A DNA stretch of 64,000 nt, from contig CACOAO010000005.1 in the NCBI GenBank assembly GCA_902625215.1, positions 54,122-118,121 of the forward strand, given 5' to 3'. Of the stretch, positions 28,977 to 38,052 are shown in pieces. Position numbers and translations under genes: made by a program. Numbering within the stretch: position 1 is the first letter of the stretch; each line of letters begins with the position of its first letter. Origin of the DNA: an uncultured SAR116 cluster alpha proteobacterium. GTDB lineage: Bacteria > Pseudomonadota > Alphaproteobacteria > Puniceispirillales > Marisalimonadaceae. Below the pieces are notes generated by a model. That model was given only the letters and a program-made list of their open reading frames with translations, was not told the DNA's origin and did not search any database.

Positions 28977-29459
28977 TTAAAATATTTCAGGTTCTTGGTT
29001 GAACACTTCACCAATCCAATCTATATCTTCTTCGTCAGTTATCAACCAACCAGGTGTAGCTTTTGGAAGAGCGTCATTTCTAATACTAAATACAGTAGCT
29101 TTAAAAATTTTAAAACACTTATCTGAATTATAGTCTTTTATTTTTTCTGGATCGAAAGCAGAAGAAAACATACCTGACAATTTTCGTTCACTACCACTTG
29201 ATTCAAACTTAACTCGATAATGTATATAATCTTGTATATAATTCACAGCTTCTTCACCAGCGTTAATTTCAGATAAAAATTGAAGGATTTTTTCAGCTAC
29301 ATCCATAACCTCTTCAAATTTTACTTCATTATATCTTTCACTAATGGCTGCAGCATATTTCCTTGAAATACCTGCTATAGAGTTATTTGAAGATAAAAAT
29401 TCTTTACTTGTTTGGGCAGCAAAAACACCGAAAATCCATTCTGGACAAAATTTTGACAT
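28977..29459 (-). CDS. Hypothetical protein, convergent with flgL
   Basis: The 160-residue protein is mostly helical, with no signal or membrane segment. Notable stretches are CPEWIFGVFAAQTSKEFLSS near the N-terminus and ATPGWLITDEEDIDWIGEVF at the end. I do not recognise the family. An AGGT site 6-8 bases upstream supports the start. It lies downstream of the FliS-like gene on the same strand, so it may be co-transcribed and flagellar, but nothing in the sequence proves this. Confidence 0.65.
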   Translation of the reverse strand: MSKFCPEWIFGVFAAQTSKEFLSSNNSIAGISRKYAAAISERYNEVKFEEVMDVAEKILQFLSEINAGEEAVNYIQDYIHYRVKFESSGSERKLSGMFSSAFDPEKIKDYNSDKCFKIFKATVFSIRNDALPKATPGWLITDEEDIDWIGEVFNQEPEIF

Positions 29460-29537
29460 TTCATGACCTATTAATATTTAAAATATAAATCATATATATG
29501 ATAAATATACTTTTTTATAAGTAAATCAATAGGATAA

Positions 29538-29921
29538 TCATTTAATTTGTTTCCATCCATCTAAAATTTCATTAATTGGGGGTATTGCTTCATAAACAAG
29601 TTTAGAATCTCTTTTAGTGAAACCATTCATAATTCCTTCTTTACAAAACTCATAGATTCGAAAAAGATTTTCAGCAATTTCTTTACCTTCGTCAAAATTT
29701 AAACTTGATTGCAGAATATAAATAGCTGTTAAAGACTTCGAAAAACTTTGGGATTTTATAGAGGATATTACAGGTTCATTATCAATTGAATAAGCTAATG
29801 TTTCCATATTTTTCTTCAAATCTTTTAATACCTCTTCTATAATTTTATGAGGATTCAAGTTAGAAGTTTTACTAGCAATATCATTATTTAAATACTGCTT
29901 CATAGACGCATTATAATTCAT
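29538..29921 (-). CDS. fliS: FliS-like flagellin chaperone, second copy
   Basis: The 127-residue protein resembles FliS: an N-terminal MKQYLNNDIASKTSNLNPHK segment, four helices, and SKSLTAIYILQSSLNFDEGK followed by EIAENLFRIYEFCKEGIMNG, which match the helix pair in FliS at 47067 (SKSLSIIYGLQTSLDFDKAL). FliS normally prevents early flagellin polymerisation and guides it to FlhA. With two copies and two flagellin classes in the window, the paralogues may serve different flagellins. An AGGG site precedes the ATG. This copy is not next to fliD, although fliD is only 2 kb away. Confidence 0.8.
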   Translation of the reverse strand: MNYNASMKQYLNNDIASKTSNLNPHKIIEEVLKDLKKNMETLAYSIDNEPVISSIKSQSFSKSLTAIYILQSSLNFDEGKEIAENLFRIYEFCKEGIMNGFTKRDSKLVYEAIPPINEILDGWKQIK

Positions 29922-29997
29922 TTTAATACCCTAAAATAGAAATTAGCTTCATAATTTTTAACGGAGATTTATTCCAAATGTTTAATATAATTTTAAA

Positions 29998-31710
29998 TTA
30001 ATGTTTTTCTATCTGGTTGATTTCTTCTGAAATATCAAGATATGCTTGTAAAACATCATTTTCTGAAATAATACCAATCATTTCGTTAGTCTTCTTGTTA
30101 ACAATTGGGATACTTTCACCCACAAACTTTGATAGTTTTTTTATTACAAAAATTAAATTTGAATTTGGATCAATTATTAATGGTTTTGACTCCGAGTATT
30201 TTGCTAGATTAGATCCTTTTTTGTTTATTATGTCTAAGAGGCTTATTTTACCAATAAACTTATTGTCATCTGATACTATGTATCCTTCTGATGTTTTTTC
30301 TTTTATTAATATTTTGACAGCGATTTCAGTTGGAGTTGAATTTTTTAATTTAGTATATTTATGATCAACATAATTTTTGATTAAAGCTTCATTTAGACGA
30401 ATTTGTTCACGACCTTTTGTTATTTCAACACCTCTTGAAATAAGCTGTTTATCAAAGACACTATTAGCAAAAACTCTACTAGTTATGAATGAGCAAACGA
30501 CAATAGGAAATGTAGCAGCAATTGCATATTCATAAGATCCAGTAAGTTCTAATACTAATATAACAGCAGTTATGGGTGCTCCAATTACTGAGCTTGATAC
30601 AGCAGCCATGCCTGAGACTGCTAGAACAGAAAGTAGCTCTGGGCTCATTGATGTAACAGGCAACTGAAAAACTATAGCGCCTAATACCCCACCAAGAAAT
30701 AGGGCTGGTGAAAACATACCACCAAAAAATCCAAATCCTATACAAATAGCAGTCAAGATTAATTTACCTATTAACAGAGCCAAGAGATATCCTAATAGTT
30801 GTTGGCTTGTTATGACAGACATCAATACTTCGGTACCCAAACCTAAAACTTCACTAAAAATCATTCCACATAATCCACAAAAAAATCCTGCAATTACTGG
30901 AGCTTGCCAGCTTTTTATATTAATTTTAGCAGGAATAGTTCCCAGAAAAAGCACGAGTTTCATAAAAAGAATTGCTACAATTGCTGCTAATGGACCAATT
31001 ATCCCTAAACTTATTATAATATCACTCATATCAAATGAAATAGCAGTTAGTAGAAGGGGTGGACTCACAATTCCTATTTCTGTTGCAGAAAAATTTGCTG
31101 CCATAGATGAAATTGCAAGAGCAGCAACTGCCTTCATAGAAAAATGTCTTAAAACCGTTTCATGAGCAAATATAATTCCTGCTAAAGGAGCTCCAAATCC
31201 AGCAGATATAGCTGCTGCAACCCCACTTCCTATAATGATATCATGAGGAATTTTAGGAATATATTTTTGTCGTCTTATAAATGACGAAACAGTCGCACCA
31301 AAATGAACTAAGGGACCATATATGCCCACAGAAGCTCCACCACTTATGGATATGAATGAGGCTAATGTAGATCCAAATCCACCTTTTAAATCTAAAATTC
31401 CAGCTCTATGGTGTGCTGCATAAATTGTGTCTGCGGGACCAAACCATCTTGGTAATCTTAGGGTGTACATTAATAATCCAACTAAAATAGAACTTGGCAC
31501 GCATATGATTATAGGAACTAAGTTAAGGGATATATTTCCAATGTCGATAGTAAAAATAAAATCTTTATTATTAAATATGAAACTATATATATTTTTTGCG
31601 CCTATCATAAATATTTGCGCAACAAACGACACGATTGTACCAACTACGGCTGCAATCATTAATAATGCTATGCTATCTCTTATCGCTTTTATGTTTATTT
31701 TTTTAAACAT
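29998..31710 (-). CDS. ClC-family chloride channel/transporter with CBS domains
   Basis: The ~570-residue protein has about ten membrane helices with ClC signatures: GSGVAAAISAGFGAPLAGII, FGFFGGMFSPALFLGGVLGA and VIGAPITAVILVLELTGSYE. Two CBS domains follow, with VSDDNKFIGKISLLDII and IPIVNKKTNEMIGIISEND. The start at 31710 has GGAG 6 bases upstream. In ClC exchangers the motif GREGP carries a gating glutamate; here it reads GIYGP with Tyr at about residue 131. The GSGIP serine motif is also absent. The protein may therefore be a channel or an uncoupled transporter. It is the only clearly non-flagellar gene between flgL and fliD. Confidence 0.9.
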   Translation of the reverse strand: MFKKINIKAIRDSIALLMIAAVVGTIVSFVAQIFMIGAKNIYSFIFNNKDFIFTIDIGNISLNLVPIIICVPSSILVGLLMYTLRLPRWFGPADTIYAAHHRAGILDLKGGFGSTLASFISISGGASVGIYGPLVHFGATVSSFIRRQKYIPKIPHDIIIGSGVAAAISAGFGAPLAGIIFAHETVLRHFSMKAVAALAISSMAANFSATEIGIVSPPLLLTAISFDMSDIIISLGIIGPLAAIVAILFMKLVLFLGTIPAKINIKSWQAPVIAGFFCGLCGMIFSEVLGLGTEVLMSVITSQQLLGYLLALLIGKLILTAICIGFGFFGGMFSPALFLGGVLGAIVFQLPVTSMSPELLSVLAVSGMAAVSSSVIGAPITAVILVLELTGSYEYAIAATFPIVVCSFITSRVFANSVFDKQLISRGVEITKGREQIRLNEALIKNYVDHKYTKLKNSTPTEIAVKILIKEKTSEGYIVSDDNKFIGKISLLDIINKKGSNLAKYSESKPLIIDPNSNLIFVIKKLSKFVGESIPIVNKKTNEMIGIISENDVLQAYLDISEEINQIEKH

Positions 31711-31801
31711 TATGAGCTCCAATCAAATTACTACATAGTTTTAAATAAATGTCATTTATTAAAAATGTATTTTTATAATTTTTTTCCTTCATTTTTTTAA
31801 A

Positions 31802-31832
31802 AGGCATAAAGTTTGCATAATCTAGTCGTTAT
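31802..31832 (+). promoter_or_regulatory. Overlapping sigma-54 and sigma-28 promoters of fliD
   Basis: A sigma-54 site AGGCAT-AAAGT-TTGCA (31802-31817) overlaps a sigma-28 site TAAAGTTT-N10-GTCGTTAT (31807-31832). Both have correct spacing, and the sigma-28 -35 lies inside the sigma-54 element. The first T of the -24 consensus is A here. The fliD ATG is 28 bases downstream. Confidence 0.75.
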
Positions 31833-31860
31833 AATAAACGAAATTAATTAGGTTTTTTTT

Positions 31861-34176
31861 ATGGCTGTAGATTATTTAAGTGCAATAAACCAAGGAGGTA
31901 GTGGGCTTAATATAACTCAAATTGTTGATAGTTTAGTTGATGCTGAAAAAGCTCCTCAAGAAAATCAAATTCAAGAAAGAATTGACTCAAAAAACTTATC
32001 AATATCTGCAATTGGTGAAATTAAAAGCGCATTGTCTACATTATCTACATCGCTTGATATTTTAAAGGGTAATACTGCTTTAAAAGCTAGTTCTACAAGC
32101 GCTGCCGTAAGTGCGTCTATAACTGATCCAGCAACAGCTGTAGAAGTTAATTCTAGTATCTCGGTGACTTCGTTAGCAAAAGGACAAACTTTAGCTTTTG
32201 AAGATTATTCCTCTAATACATCATTAGTAGGTGCTGGAAGTTTGTTACTTGAGAGAGGAGATTGGTCTTCTGGTAGCTTTGTAGCTAGTTCAACCGTATC
32301 ATCAAAGACGCTTGCAGTAACTGAAACTGATACGTTAGAATCTCTAAAAGATAAAATTAATGCATTGAATTATGGTGTTGTTGCAAGTGTAATTGGAGCA
32401 GGCGATGATACATTTACTCTGGTACTAAAATCATCTGATGGAAAATCAAATGCATTAAGAATTACAGCTACAGAGAGTCCCTCTGGTTCAGGTTTGTCGA
32501 CTATTGATAATACGACAACAAATGGTTCTAAACAAAAACTTGCTGGAGCTGATGCTTCTTTTACCGTTGATGGTATTTCTTTAACACGATCTTCAAACAT
32601 TATAACTGATCTTTTTTCTGGTTATACTGTTAATTTAAATGCTTCAACAGTAGTAAGTGGGACTGATACACCAGCAAATTTGACCGGATCAGTTGATACA
32701 GCTGCTGCTACAATTAACTTACAATCATTCGTTGATGCAATGAATAAGGCAAAAACTTTGCTTAATGATAAAACTTTTAGAGGATCATCTACAGAAGATG
32801 CTGGAGAATTATCTGATGATCCTGTAATCAAAAATGTTAAAGATAGATTAGAAAATTTAACTTCCGGGGCTTTGTCTGGTTTCGGTGAAAGTAGCAAATA
32901 TTTATCAAATTTAGGTGTTAGAACAGAAAGAGATGGATCTTTAACGCTGAATACATCAATCTTAGAAAATGAATTAAAAACCAATCCTGGTTCACTAGAC
33001 GCAATTTTTAATTCAATGTATTCATCTTCTTCAAGTTTATTAACTATATCTGGAGGAATATCTTCTGCGCCTGTTTCAGGATCATACACTTTTGTAATGA
33101 CAGCATTTGTATCTGGAGCATTTTCAGGTTTGGCAACTAACGACACATCACCAGAAGTGACAGCTTCAAATAATACAATTCAAGTAACTGTCGATGGAAC
33201 TCAATCAGGAACGGTTAGTGTTCCAGCAGCTCACTATACCTCAGAGGCTGCACTTGCAACAGCAATTCAAACTGTAATTAATGCTGATAGTACACTTAGT
33301 GCTGCAGGAAAATCAGTTGTTGTTAGTCATTCTAATGGAACTTATTCAATTACTTCTGCATCTTCAGGTACTTCATCTTCAATTGTTTTAAATTCTATAG
33401 GAAGCAACCTTGATGGGTTTTTAAAAATGTCAGGAGCAGCTGATACAGATTCTATTTCAACTTCACAAACAGGAACAGCATCATCTGCACTGACTTTAAA
33501 TGGAAGTTCTATTAGTTCAGGTTCATTTACAGACAATGCAGGTAAAAGATTATCGATAACGAGTGCAAGTGGAAATGAGAGTGGTTATTCATTTACAGTT
33601 GTTGGAACGGATTTATCAGGAAATGCCCAAACAGAAGTTATAACAGGTCCAACTGCCAATGCGACGGTAATTGGTTCTAAAACTTTTAGAACAATTACAT
33701 CTGTAACACCATCTGGTAATTCAAGTGGATCAATTACTGTTGGTACCACTGGCGTAGGCATTACAACTACTGGTGTTACAGGTTCTGCAACGCTTGATAA
33801 TATAGCAATGAGCTCTGATGCAACTAATAAAACTTTTATGATTTCAACAGGAGATGCTGCGGGTTTAAAGGTTAAATACTCAGGCTTAGGATCAAATGCA
33901 ACGGTGTATTATGGTCAAAGTCTAGTAGAAAAACTTACTACATTCCTTACGTCAGTTTTAGATACCTCAAATGGTCAATTATCCACACGAGAGACAACAA
34001 TTAGTAAAGAAGTCACAGACCAATCAGCATTGTTAGTAGACTTAAATACACAAATGCAATCCTTGCGTGATCGATACATTTTGCAGTTTACGTCTATGGA
34101 ACAAGCAGTAACAAGTTTAAAATCAACTGGAGAGTATTTAACAAACCTTTTTGAAGCAATGAACCAAGATGATTAA
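31861..34176 (+). CDS. fliD: Flagellar filament cap protein FliD, enlarged
   Basis: The 771-residue protein has a FliD N-terminus (GGSGLNITQIVDSLVDAEKA, then APQENQIQERIDSKNLSISA) and C-terminus (VLDTSNGQLSTRETTISKEV, then RYILQFTSMEQAVTSLKSTG). Typical FliD is about 450-480 residues. The surplus includes one copy of the shared module at residues ~560-637: SFTVVGTDLSGNAQTEVITG, then SKTFRTITSVTPSGNSSG and ITVGT. The cap thus carries the same surface module as FlgK and the flagellins. It is preceded by overlapping sigma-54/sigma-28 promoters. No fliS follows directly. Confidence 0.96.
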   Translation: MAVDYLSAINQGGSGLNITQIVDSLVDAEKAPQENQIQERIDSKNLSISAIGEIKSALSTLSTSLDILKGNTALKASSTSAAVSASITDPATAVEVNSSISVTSLAKGQTLAFEDYSSNTSLVGAGSLLLERGDWSSGSFVASSTVSSKTLAVTETDTLESLKDKINALNYGVVASVIGAGDDTFTLVLKSSDGKSNALRITATESPSGSGLSTIDNTTTNGSKQKLAGADASFTVDGISLTRSSNIITDLFSGYTVNLNASTVVSGTDTPANLTGSVDTAAATINLQSFVDAMNKAKTLLNDKTFRGSSTEDAGELSDDPVIKNVKDRLENLTSGALSGFGESSKYLSNLGVRTERDGSLTLNTSILENELKTNPGSLDAIFNSMYSSSSSLLTISGGISSAPVSGSYTFVMTAFVSGAFSGLATNDTSPEVTASNNTIQVTVDGTQSGTVSVPAAHYTSEAALATAIQTVINADSTLSAAGKSVVVSHSNGTYSITSASSGTSSSIVLNSIGSNLDGFLKMSGAADTDSISTSQTGTASSALTLNGSSISSGSFTDNAGKRLSITSASGNESGYSFTVVGTDLSGNAQTEVITGPTANATVIGSKTFRTITSVTPSGNSSGSITVGTTGVGITTTGVTGSATLDNIAMSSDATNKTFMISTGDAAGLKVKYSGLGSNATVYYGQSLVEKLTTFLTSVLDTSNGQLSTRETTISKEVTDQSALLVDLNTQMQSLRDRYILQFTSMEQAVTSLKSTGEYLTNLFEAMNQDD

Positions 34177-34372
34177 GGGAGCTAAAAATGATTATGAAGG
34201 CGACGAATGTCAGATTGAAATTGATGCTAGAGATAACAAGCCCAAAATAGGATCTCGTAAACGAGGATCAATGATTTTTTTCCCAAGTTATTTAAGACAC
34301 CGTATTACTCCTGTGACATCTGGACATAGATATTCCCTAGTATCCTGGTTATCAGGTCAACCATATAGATAA
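34169..34372 (+). pseudogene. Fragment of a 2-oxoglutarate/Fe(II) (PKHD-type) oxygenase
   Basis: This 67-codon frame overlaps the fliD stop. Its sequence (NDYEGDECQIEIDARDNKP; GSMIFFPSYLRHRITPVTSG; HRYSLVSWLSGQPYR) is the C-terminal third of a prolyl-hydroxylase-like 2OG-Fe(II) oxygenase. It has the distal His (in LRHRI) and the 2OG-binding Arg (HRYSL), but the catalytic HxD and N-terminal part are missing. A GGGAG site just inside leads to an ATG in another frame that soon stops. I read it as a remnant of a lost gene, probably of the surface-modification island. Relatives occur in marine phages, from memory. Confidence 0.7.
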
Positions 34373-34383
34373 AGAGTATAACC

Positions 34384-35226
34384 ATGCAAAAATTAGATTT
34401 GAGAATCCTAGATGGTAAAGATTTTAATCAGATAATGGCATTTGGTTTAAGTTTAAAGGATCAAAATTTAGAAGGTAAAATTAATGCCCATAATGTTTTT
34501 TCGTTATTAATTGATAAGGTTAAAGAACAAAACTCTAAAGAAATACAATATGTTATTGGTAGAATAAAGCATGAAATATGGAATTTAGAGAAATTTTTTG
34601 GTTGGAATACAAGATTCTTTTCACAAGCTGGACAAGATAAATTAATTTTTGAAAAATTTTTCATGAACAAGGAAAATGGCTACTTTGTAGATCTTGGAGC
34701 TTATGATGGAGTTGATGGAAGTAACACATATTTCTTCGAAAAATTATTAGGATGGAAAGGTGTTTTAGTAGAACCATCAAAGAACCAATATTTAAAACTT
34801 AAGGAAAACAGAAATAATAATTGTATAAACAAGGCCATTTCAACAACAAATGAAAAATTAGAATTTGTTGATGTGATTTCAGGATATAAACAAATGAGTG
34901 GTTTAAATCAGAGTTATTATAAGGACACATTAGAAATACTAAATAGTGATTTAAATTCAAAGACAGATATTTATCAAGTTGAGACTTCAACGTTTAAAGA
35001 TTTGGTCTCAGAAAAAGAAATTGATTACTTATCAATAGATATTGAAGGTGGAGAATTAGATGTTTTGAATAGCATCGATTTTAATGCTTATAAAATTAAA
35101 GTAATATCGGTTGAAAATAATAAGCCTAATCAAATTTCTTATAAGGAACTCTTTTTGGAGAACGGGTATAATTTTTTTGATTTTTGCGGAGCAGACGAAA
35201 TTTATTATAATCCTTCTTTATTATAA
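34384..35226 (+). CDS. FkbM-family methyltransferase
   Basis: The 280-residue protein has the FkbM (Methyltransf_21) core: SQAGQDKLIFEKFF, GYFVDLGAYDGVDGSNTYFF (SAM loop), GWKGVLVEPSKNQYLKL, and DYLSIDIEGGELDVLNSI. Family members O-methylate sugars or polyketides. The extra N-terminal ~85 residues are not recognised. Location between fliD and a TPR glycosyltransferase suggests methylation of a glycan on flagellin or other surface polymer; this is inference. It is on the same strand as fliD and the oxygenase fragment. Confidence 0.88.
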   Translation: MQKLDLRILDGKDFNQIMAFGLSLKDQNLEGKINAHNVFSLLIDKVKEQNSKEIQYVIGRIKHEIWNLEKFFGWNTRFFSQAGQDKLIFEKFFMNKENGYFVDLGAYDGVDGSNTYFFEKLLGWKGVLVEPSKNQYLKLKENRNNNCINKAISTTNEKLEFVDVISGYKQMSGLNQSYYKDTLEILNSDLNSKTDIYQVETSTFKDLVSEKEIDYLSIDIEGGELDVLNSIDFNAYKIKVISVENNKPNQISYKELFLENGYNFFDFCGADEIYYNPSLL

Positions 35227-35229
35227 AGA

Positions 35230-35613
35230 CTAATACTTAGAGTAAGACTTTTCTTCAATAAGTTCTGAACCAGATATGAAATTGATTTTTTTCTTAATTT
35301 CTGCTCTTTTGTCATTTGTAAAGTAAACTGACCTTGCAAGACTTACAAATTCATTTCCAAAATCTGATTGTTTTTCTTTTTCCCTTATTTTATCCTCTAC
35401 TTTCCATAACTCTAAATTTATTTCATAAAGTTCTGAAAAGTGTTTCTTTATCTCAGGAGTTTCCAAATTATTTTCTTTTAAAAGTGGTTTCAGAGTTTCA
35501 AGTTCTTTATTGACGTTATTTAATTGTTGCTTATTTTTTATAAATTTCATTTTAAGTTGGAGGATAGTTATTTTGTCAATTAATTCACCAACTGAAAGTG
35601 CAACTTTAATCAT
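35230..35613 (-). CDS. DUF6165-like small protein
   Basis: The start is placed at 35613, where GGAG lies about 7 bases upstream, giving IKVALSVGELIDKITILQLK as the N-terminus. A long helical region (LNNVNKELETLKPLLKENNL) and a second conserved stretch (LYEINLELWKVEDKIREKEK) follow. This matches, from memory, the DUF6165 family, which lacks a known function and often lies near glycosyltransferase genes. It converges on the FkbM gene (3-base gap) and is divergent from the TPR glycosyltransferase. Confidence 0.65.
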   Translation of the reverse strand: MIKVALSVGELIDKITILQLKMKFIKNKQQLNNVNKELETLKPLLKENNLETPEIKKHFSELYEINLELWKVEDKIREKEKQSDFGNEFVSLARSVYFTNDKRAEIKKKINFISGSELIEEKSYSKY

Positions 35614-35694
35614 ATAAATTCTCCAAAACAATAGAGTTTAATGATGTTTTTTACCATAAAGATTATGTTCTTTACAAGAATATCTAAATATTAA

Positions 35695-35710
35695 TGGCAT
35701 GAAAATTGAA
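35695..35710 (+). promoter_or_regulatory. Weak sigma-54-like site upstream of the TPR glycosyltransferase
   Basis: TGGCAT-GAAAA-TTGAA has the right -24 and spacing, but the -12 lacks the near-invariant GC (TTGAA in place of TTGCA). It lies 27 bases before the ATG, so it may be a weakened flagellar promoter. Confidence 0.35.
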
Positions 35711-35736
35711 ACGAAATTGTAAAATGGAGATACATA

Positions 35737-37962
35737 ATGCTTAATGGTACTGTTGAACATAATCTTAAGAATGCTGAAAAATTTATTAAAAAAGATGATA
35801 TTGAAAATGCTTCAAAAATTTATAATGATATTTTAACCAAATTTCCTAAAAATTTACGTGCCATTCATTCCCTTAATAAATTAAAAGAAATTAAGTTAGA
35901 AAAAAAAATAGATATTATTAATAATTTTTATTCTAATGGAAAACTTATAGAAGCAGAAATAGAGGGTGATAAACTTTTAATAGAGGGAAAAAATAATATT
36001 AAGCTTTTGAGAATTTTAGGAACAATCAAAGCTGAATTAGGCAAACTTAAGGAAGCAGAAAATATATTTTATGAACTTCTAAAAATAGAAAAATTACCAT
36101 ATATGACATTAGCAAATCTTGGTAGTATAAATTATTTGTTAAAGAATTTTGATAAAGCATCTTCTTATTTTAAAAAATCATTAGAAATTAAACCTGAAAA
36201 TCAAAATGCTTTAAATGGGGTTGGTCTTTTATATATGCAAAAAAAGAATTACAGAGAAGCCATTAGATATTTTGAAAATATAATTAAGGTTAATTCTTCT
36301 GCATATAATGCCTATCTGAATATAGGAAATTGTTATAAAGAATTAAGTGAATTAGAAACTGCACTTGAGAATTACAATAAAGCTTTAGACATAAAATCAT
36401 TTCCAGAAGTTTATAATAATATAGGATCAATTTTTAGCGAAAAAAAAGATTCATTAACAGCCATAAAATATTTCACTCAAGCTTTAGAATTAAATAATCA
36501 ATATTTTGAAGCTTTTAACAATAGAGGTATAGAGTTTTATAAAATAAAAAATTATCATGATGCTATTAATGATTTTGAAAATTCATTTGCAATAAACTCA
36601 AATTTTGCAGATGCTTACATTAATTTAGCAAATATATATTTTGAAGAAAAAAAATTTGATGAAGCTAAAGTAAATTACGTAAAAGGTCTAAAAATAAACC
36701 CAAGTTTCTATGAAAGTTATAATAATTTAGGGGTATGTTATTCAGAGTTAAAAAAATATGAAGAAGCAATAGATTGTTTTGATAAATCAATTAATTTGAA
36801 ATTAGATTATGCAGGTGCATATAATAATAAAGGCTATGCATTATTTAGTTTGTACCAATTTGAAGAGGCTTTAAAGTGTTTTGACATTGCTTCATCACTT
36901 AACAATACTGATCCAGATATACCATTAAACATTGGCAACTTGAAATTAGTCCAGTCTAATCATGCTGAAGCTATAAAATATTATGAGAAGGCTATAATGC
37001 TCAAGCCAGATTTCATTGAGCCTTTATTTAACCTTTCATTGGTCAAATTATTACATTCTGACTTTAAAAATGGATTACCTCTATATGAAAGTAGGTTAAG
37101 TCAAAAGAAAAGGGATAAAATATTTAATTTTGAAATTAAAAATAAATGGGATGGAGTTTCTTCTCTTGAAAATAAAAAAGTAGTTGTTTTGTCTGAGCAA
37201 GGTTTAGGTGATACAATCCAGTTTTGTCGCTTTATTAAAAAATTGCCTTTAAAAAAGTCTAACGTAATATTTAGTGTCCAAGATTGTTTAGTGGACCTTA
37301 TTTCAACATTGGACAATAATATAAAAGTTGTTGGAAAAGGTGTAGATATTGGTATGTGTGATTGGCAAATCCCTCTATTAAGTTTACCTTATATGTTGAA
37401 TACTACTTATTCTTCAATTCCATCAGAAGAACAATATTTACATGCGAAAAAACATCTAATTAAGAAATGGAAAAATAAAATTGGCTCTAAGGGATTTAAG
37501 GTTGGAATTGCATGGAAGGGCTCAAATTCTGATGCAGATAGATACAGGTCGTTTTCAGTCAAGGAATTTGAAATTTTATCTTCACTAAAAGATATTCGTT
37601 TTATTAGTCTTCAGAAAAATGATGGAGTAGAACAACTTAAAGATAATTTAAAGATTAATATTGAAGATTATAGTCATGAAATAGATACTGGTGATCAAGC
37701 TTTCACAGATACTTCTGCTATAATTGATAATTTAGATTTAGTTATAACTTGTTGTACATCCATTGCTCATCTATCTGGTGCTCTAAACTGCCCAACATGG
37801 ATCGTGCTTGCTAAATCTCATGACTGGCGTTGGTTTGTTGATAATAAGAATTCAGTTTGGTATCCGTCCGTTACTTTATTCAGACAAGAACAATTAGGTA
37901 ACTGGGATGCTCCTTTCCAATCAATCAAGCAAAAACTCATTAAAGATTATAAAATAAAATAA
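35737..37962 (+). CDS. TPR-repeat protein with C-terminal glycosyltransferase domain
   Basis: The 741-residue protein has about 12 tetratricopeptide repeats (residues ~1-460; for example ALNGVGLLYMQKKNYREAIR and AYNNKGYALFSLYQFEEALK). A glycosyltransferase-like domain follows: VVLSEQGLGDTIQFCRFIKK, VGIAWKGSNSDADRYRSF, and DLVITCCTSIAHLSGALNCP with TWIVLAKSHDWRWF. This layout resembles TPR-O-GlcNAc-transferase/GT9-type enzymes found in flagellin glycosylation loci of Pseudomonadota. It lies directly before the giant flagellins, whose middles are Ser/Thr-rich, so flagellin O-glycosylation is the most likely role. That is inference from place and architecture. Confidence 0.85.
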   Translation: MLNGTVEHNLKNAEKFIKKDDIENASKIYNDILTKFPKNLRAIHSLNKLKEIKLEKKIDIINNFYSNGKLIEAEIEGDKLLIEGKNNIKLLRILGTIKAELGKLKEAENIFYELLKIEKLPYMTLANLGSINYLLKNFDKASSYFKKSLEIKPENQNALNGVGLLYMQKKNYREAIRYFENIIKVNSSAYNAYLNIGNCYKELSELETALENYNKALDIKSFPEVYNNIGSIFSEKKDSLTAIKYFTQALELNNQYFEAFNNRGIEFYKIKNYHDAINDFENSFAINSNFADAYINLANIYFEEKKFDEAKVNYVKGLKINPSFYESYNNLGVCYSELKKYEEAIDCFDKSINLKLDYAGAYNNKGYALFSLYQFEEALKCFDIASSLNNTDPDIPLNIGNLKLVQSNHAEAIKYYEKAIMLKPDFIEPLFNLSLVKLLHSDFKNGLPLYESRLSQKKRDKIFNFEIKNKWDGVSSLENKKVVVLSEQGLGDTIQFCRFIKKLPLKKSNVIFSVQDCLVDLISTLDNNIKVVGKGVDIGMCDWQIPLLSLPYMLNTTYSSIPSEEQYLHAKKHLIKKWKNKIGSKGFKVGIAWKGSNSDADRYRSFSVKEFEILSSLKDIRFISLQKNDGVEQLKDNLKINIEDYSHEIDTGDQAFTDTSAIIDNLDLVITCCTSIAHLSGALNCPTWIVLAKSHDWRWFVDNKNSVWYPSVTLFRQEQLGNWDAPFQSIKQKLIKDYKIK

Positions 37963-37984
37963 GACTTAAATCCTATAGTTTAAC

Positions 37985-38010
37985 TAAACATTATTAATAT
38001 CCGTCGTAGT
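37985..38010 (+). promoter_or_regulatory. Sigma-28 promoter of flagellin 1
   Basis: TAAACATT, 10 bases, then GTCGTAGT, 43 bases before the ATG. The -35 octamer is identical to that of flagellin 2. The surrounding DNA is not part of the flagellin repeat, so the two promoters are kept separately. Confidence 0.75.
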
Positions 38011-38052
38011 TATTGTTAATCACATTATCCTTGAACAATAACGGAGTTAATT

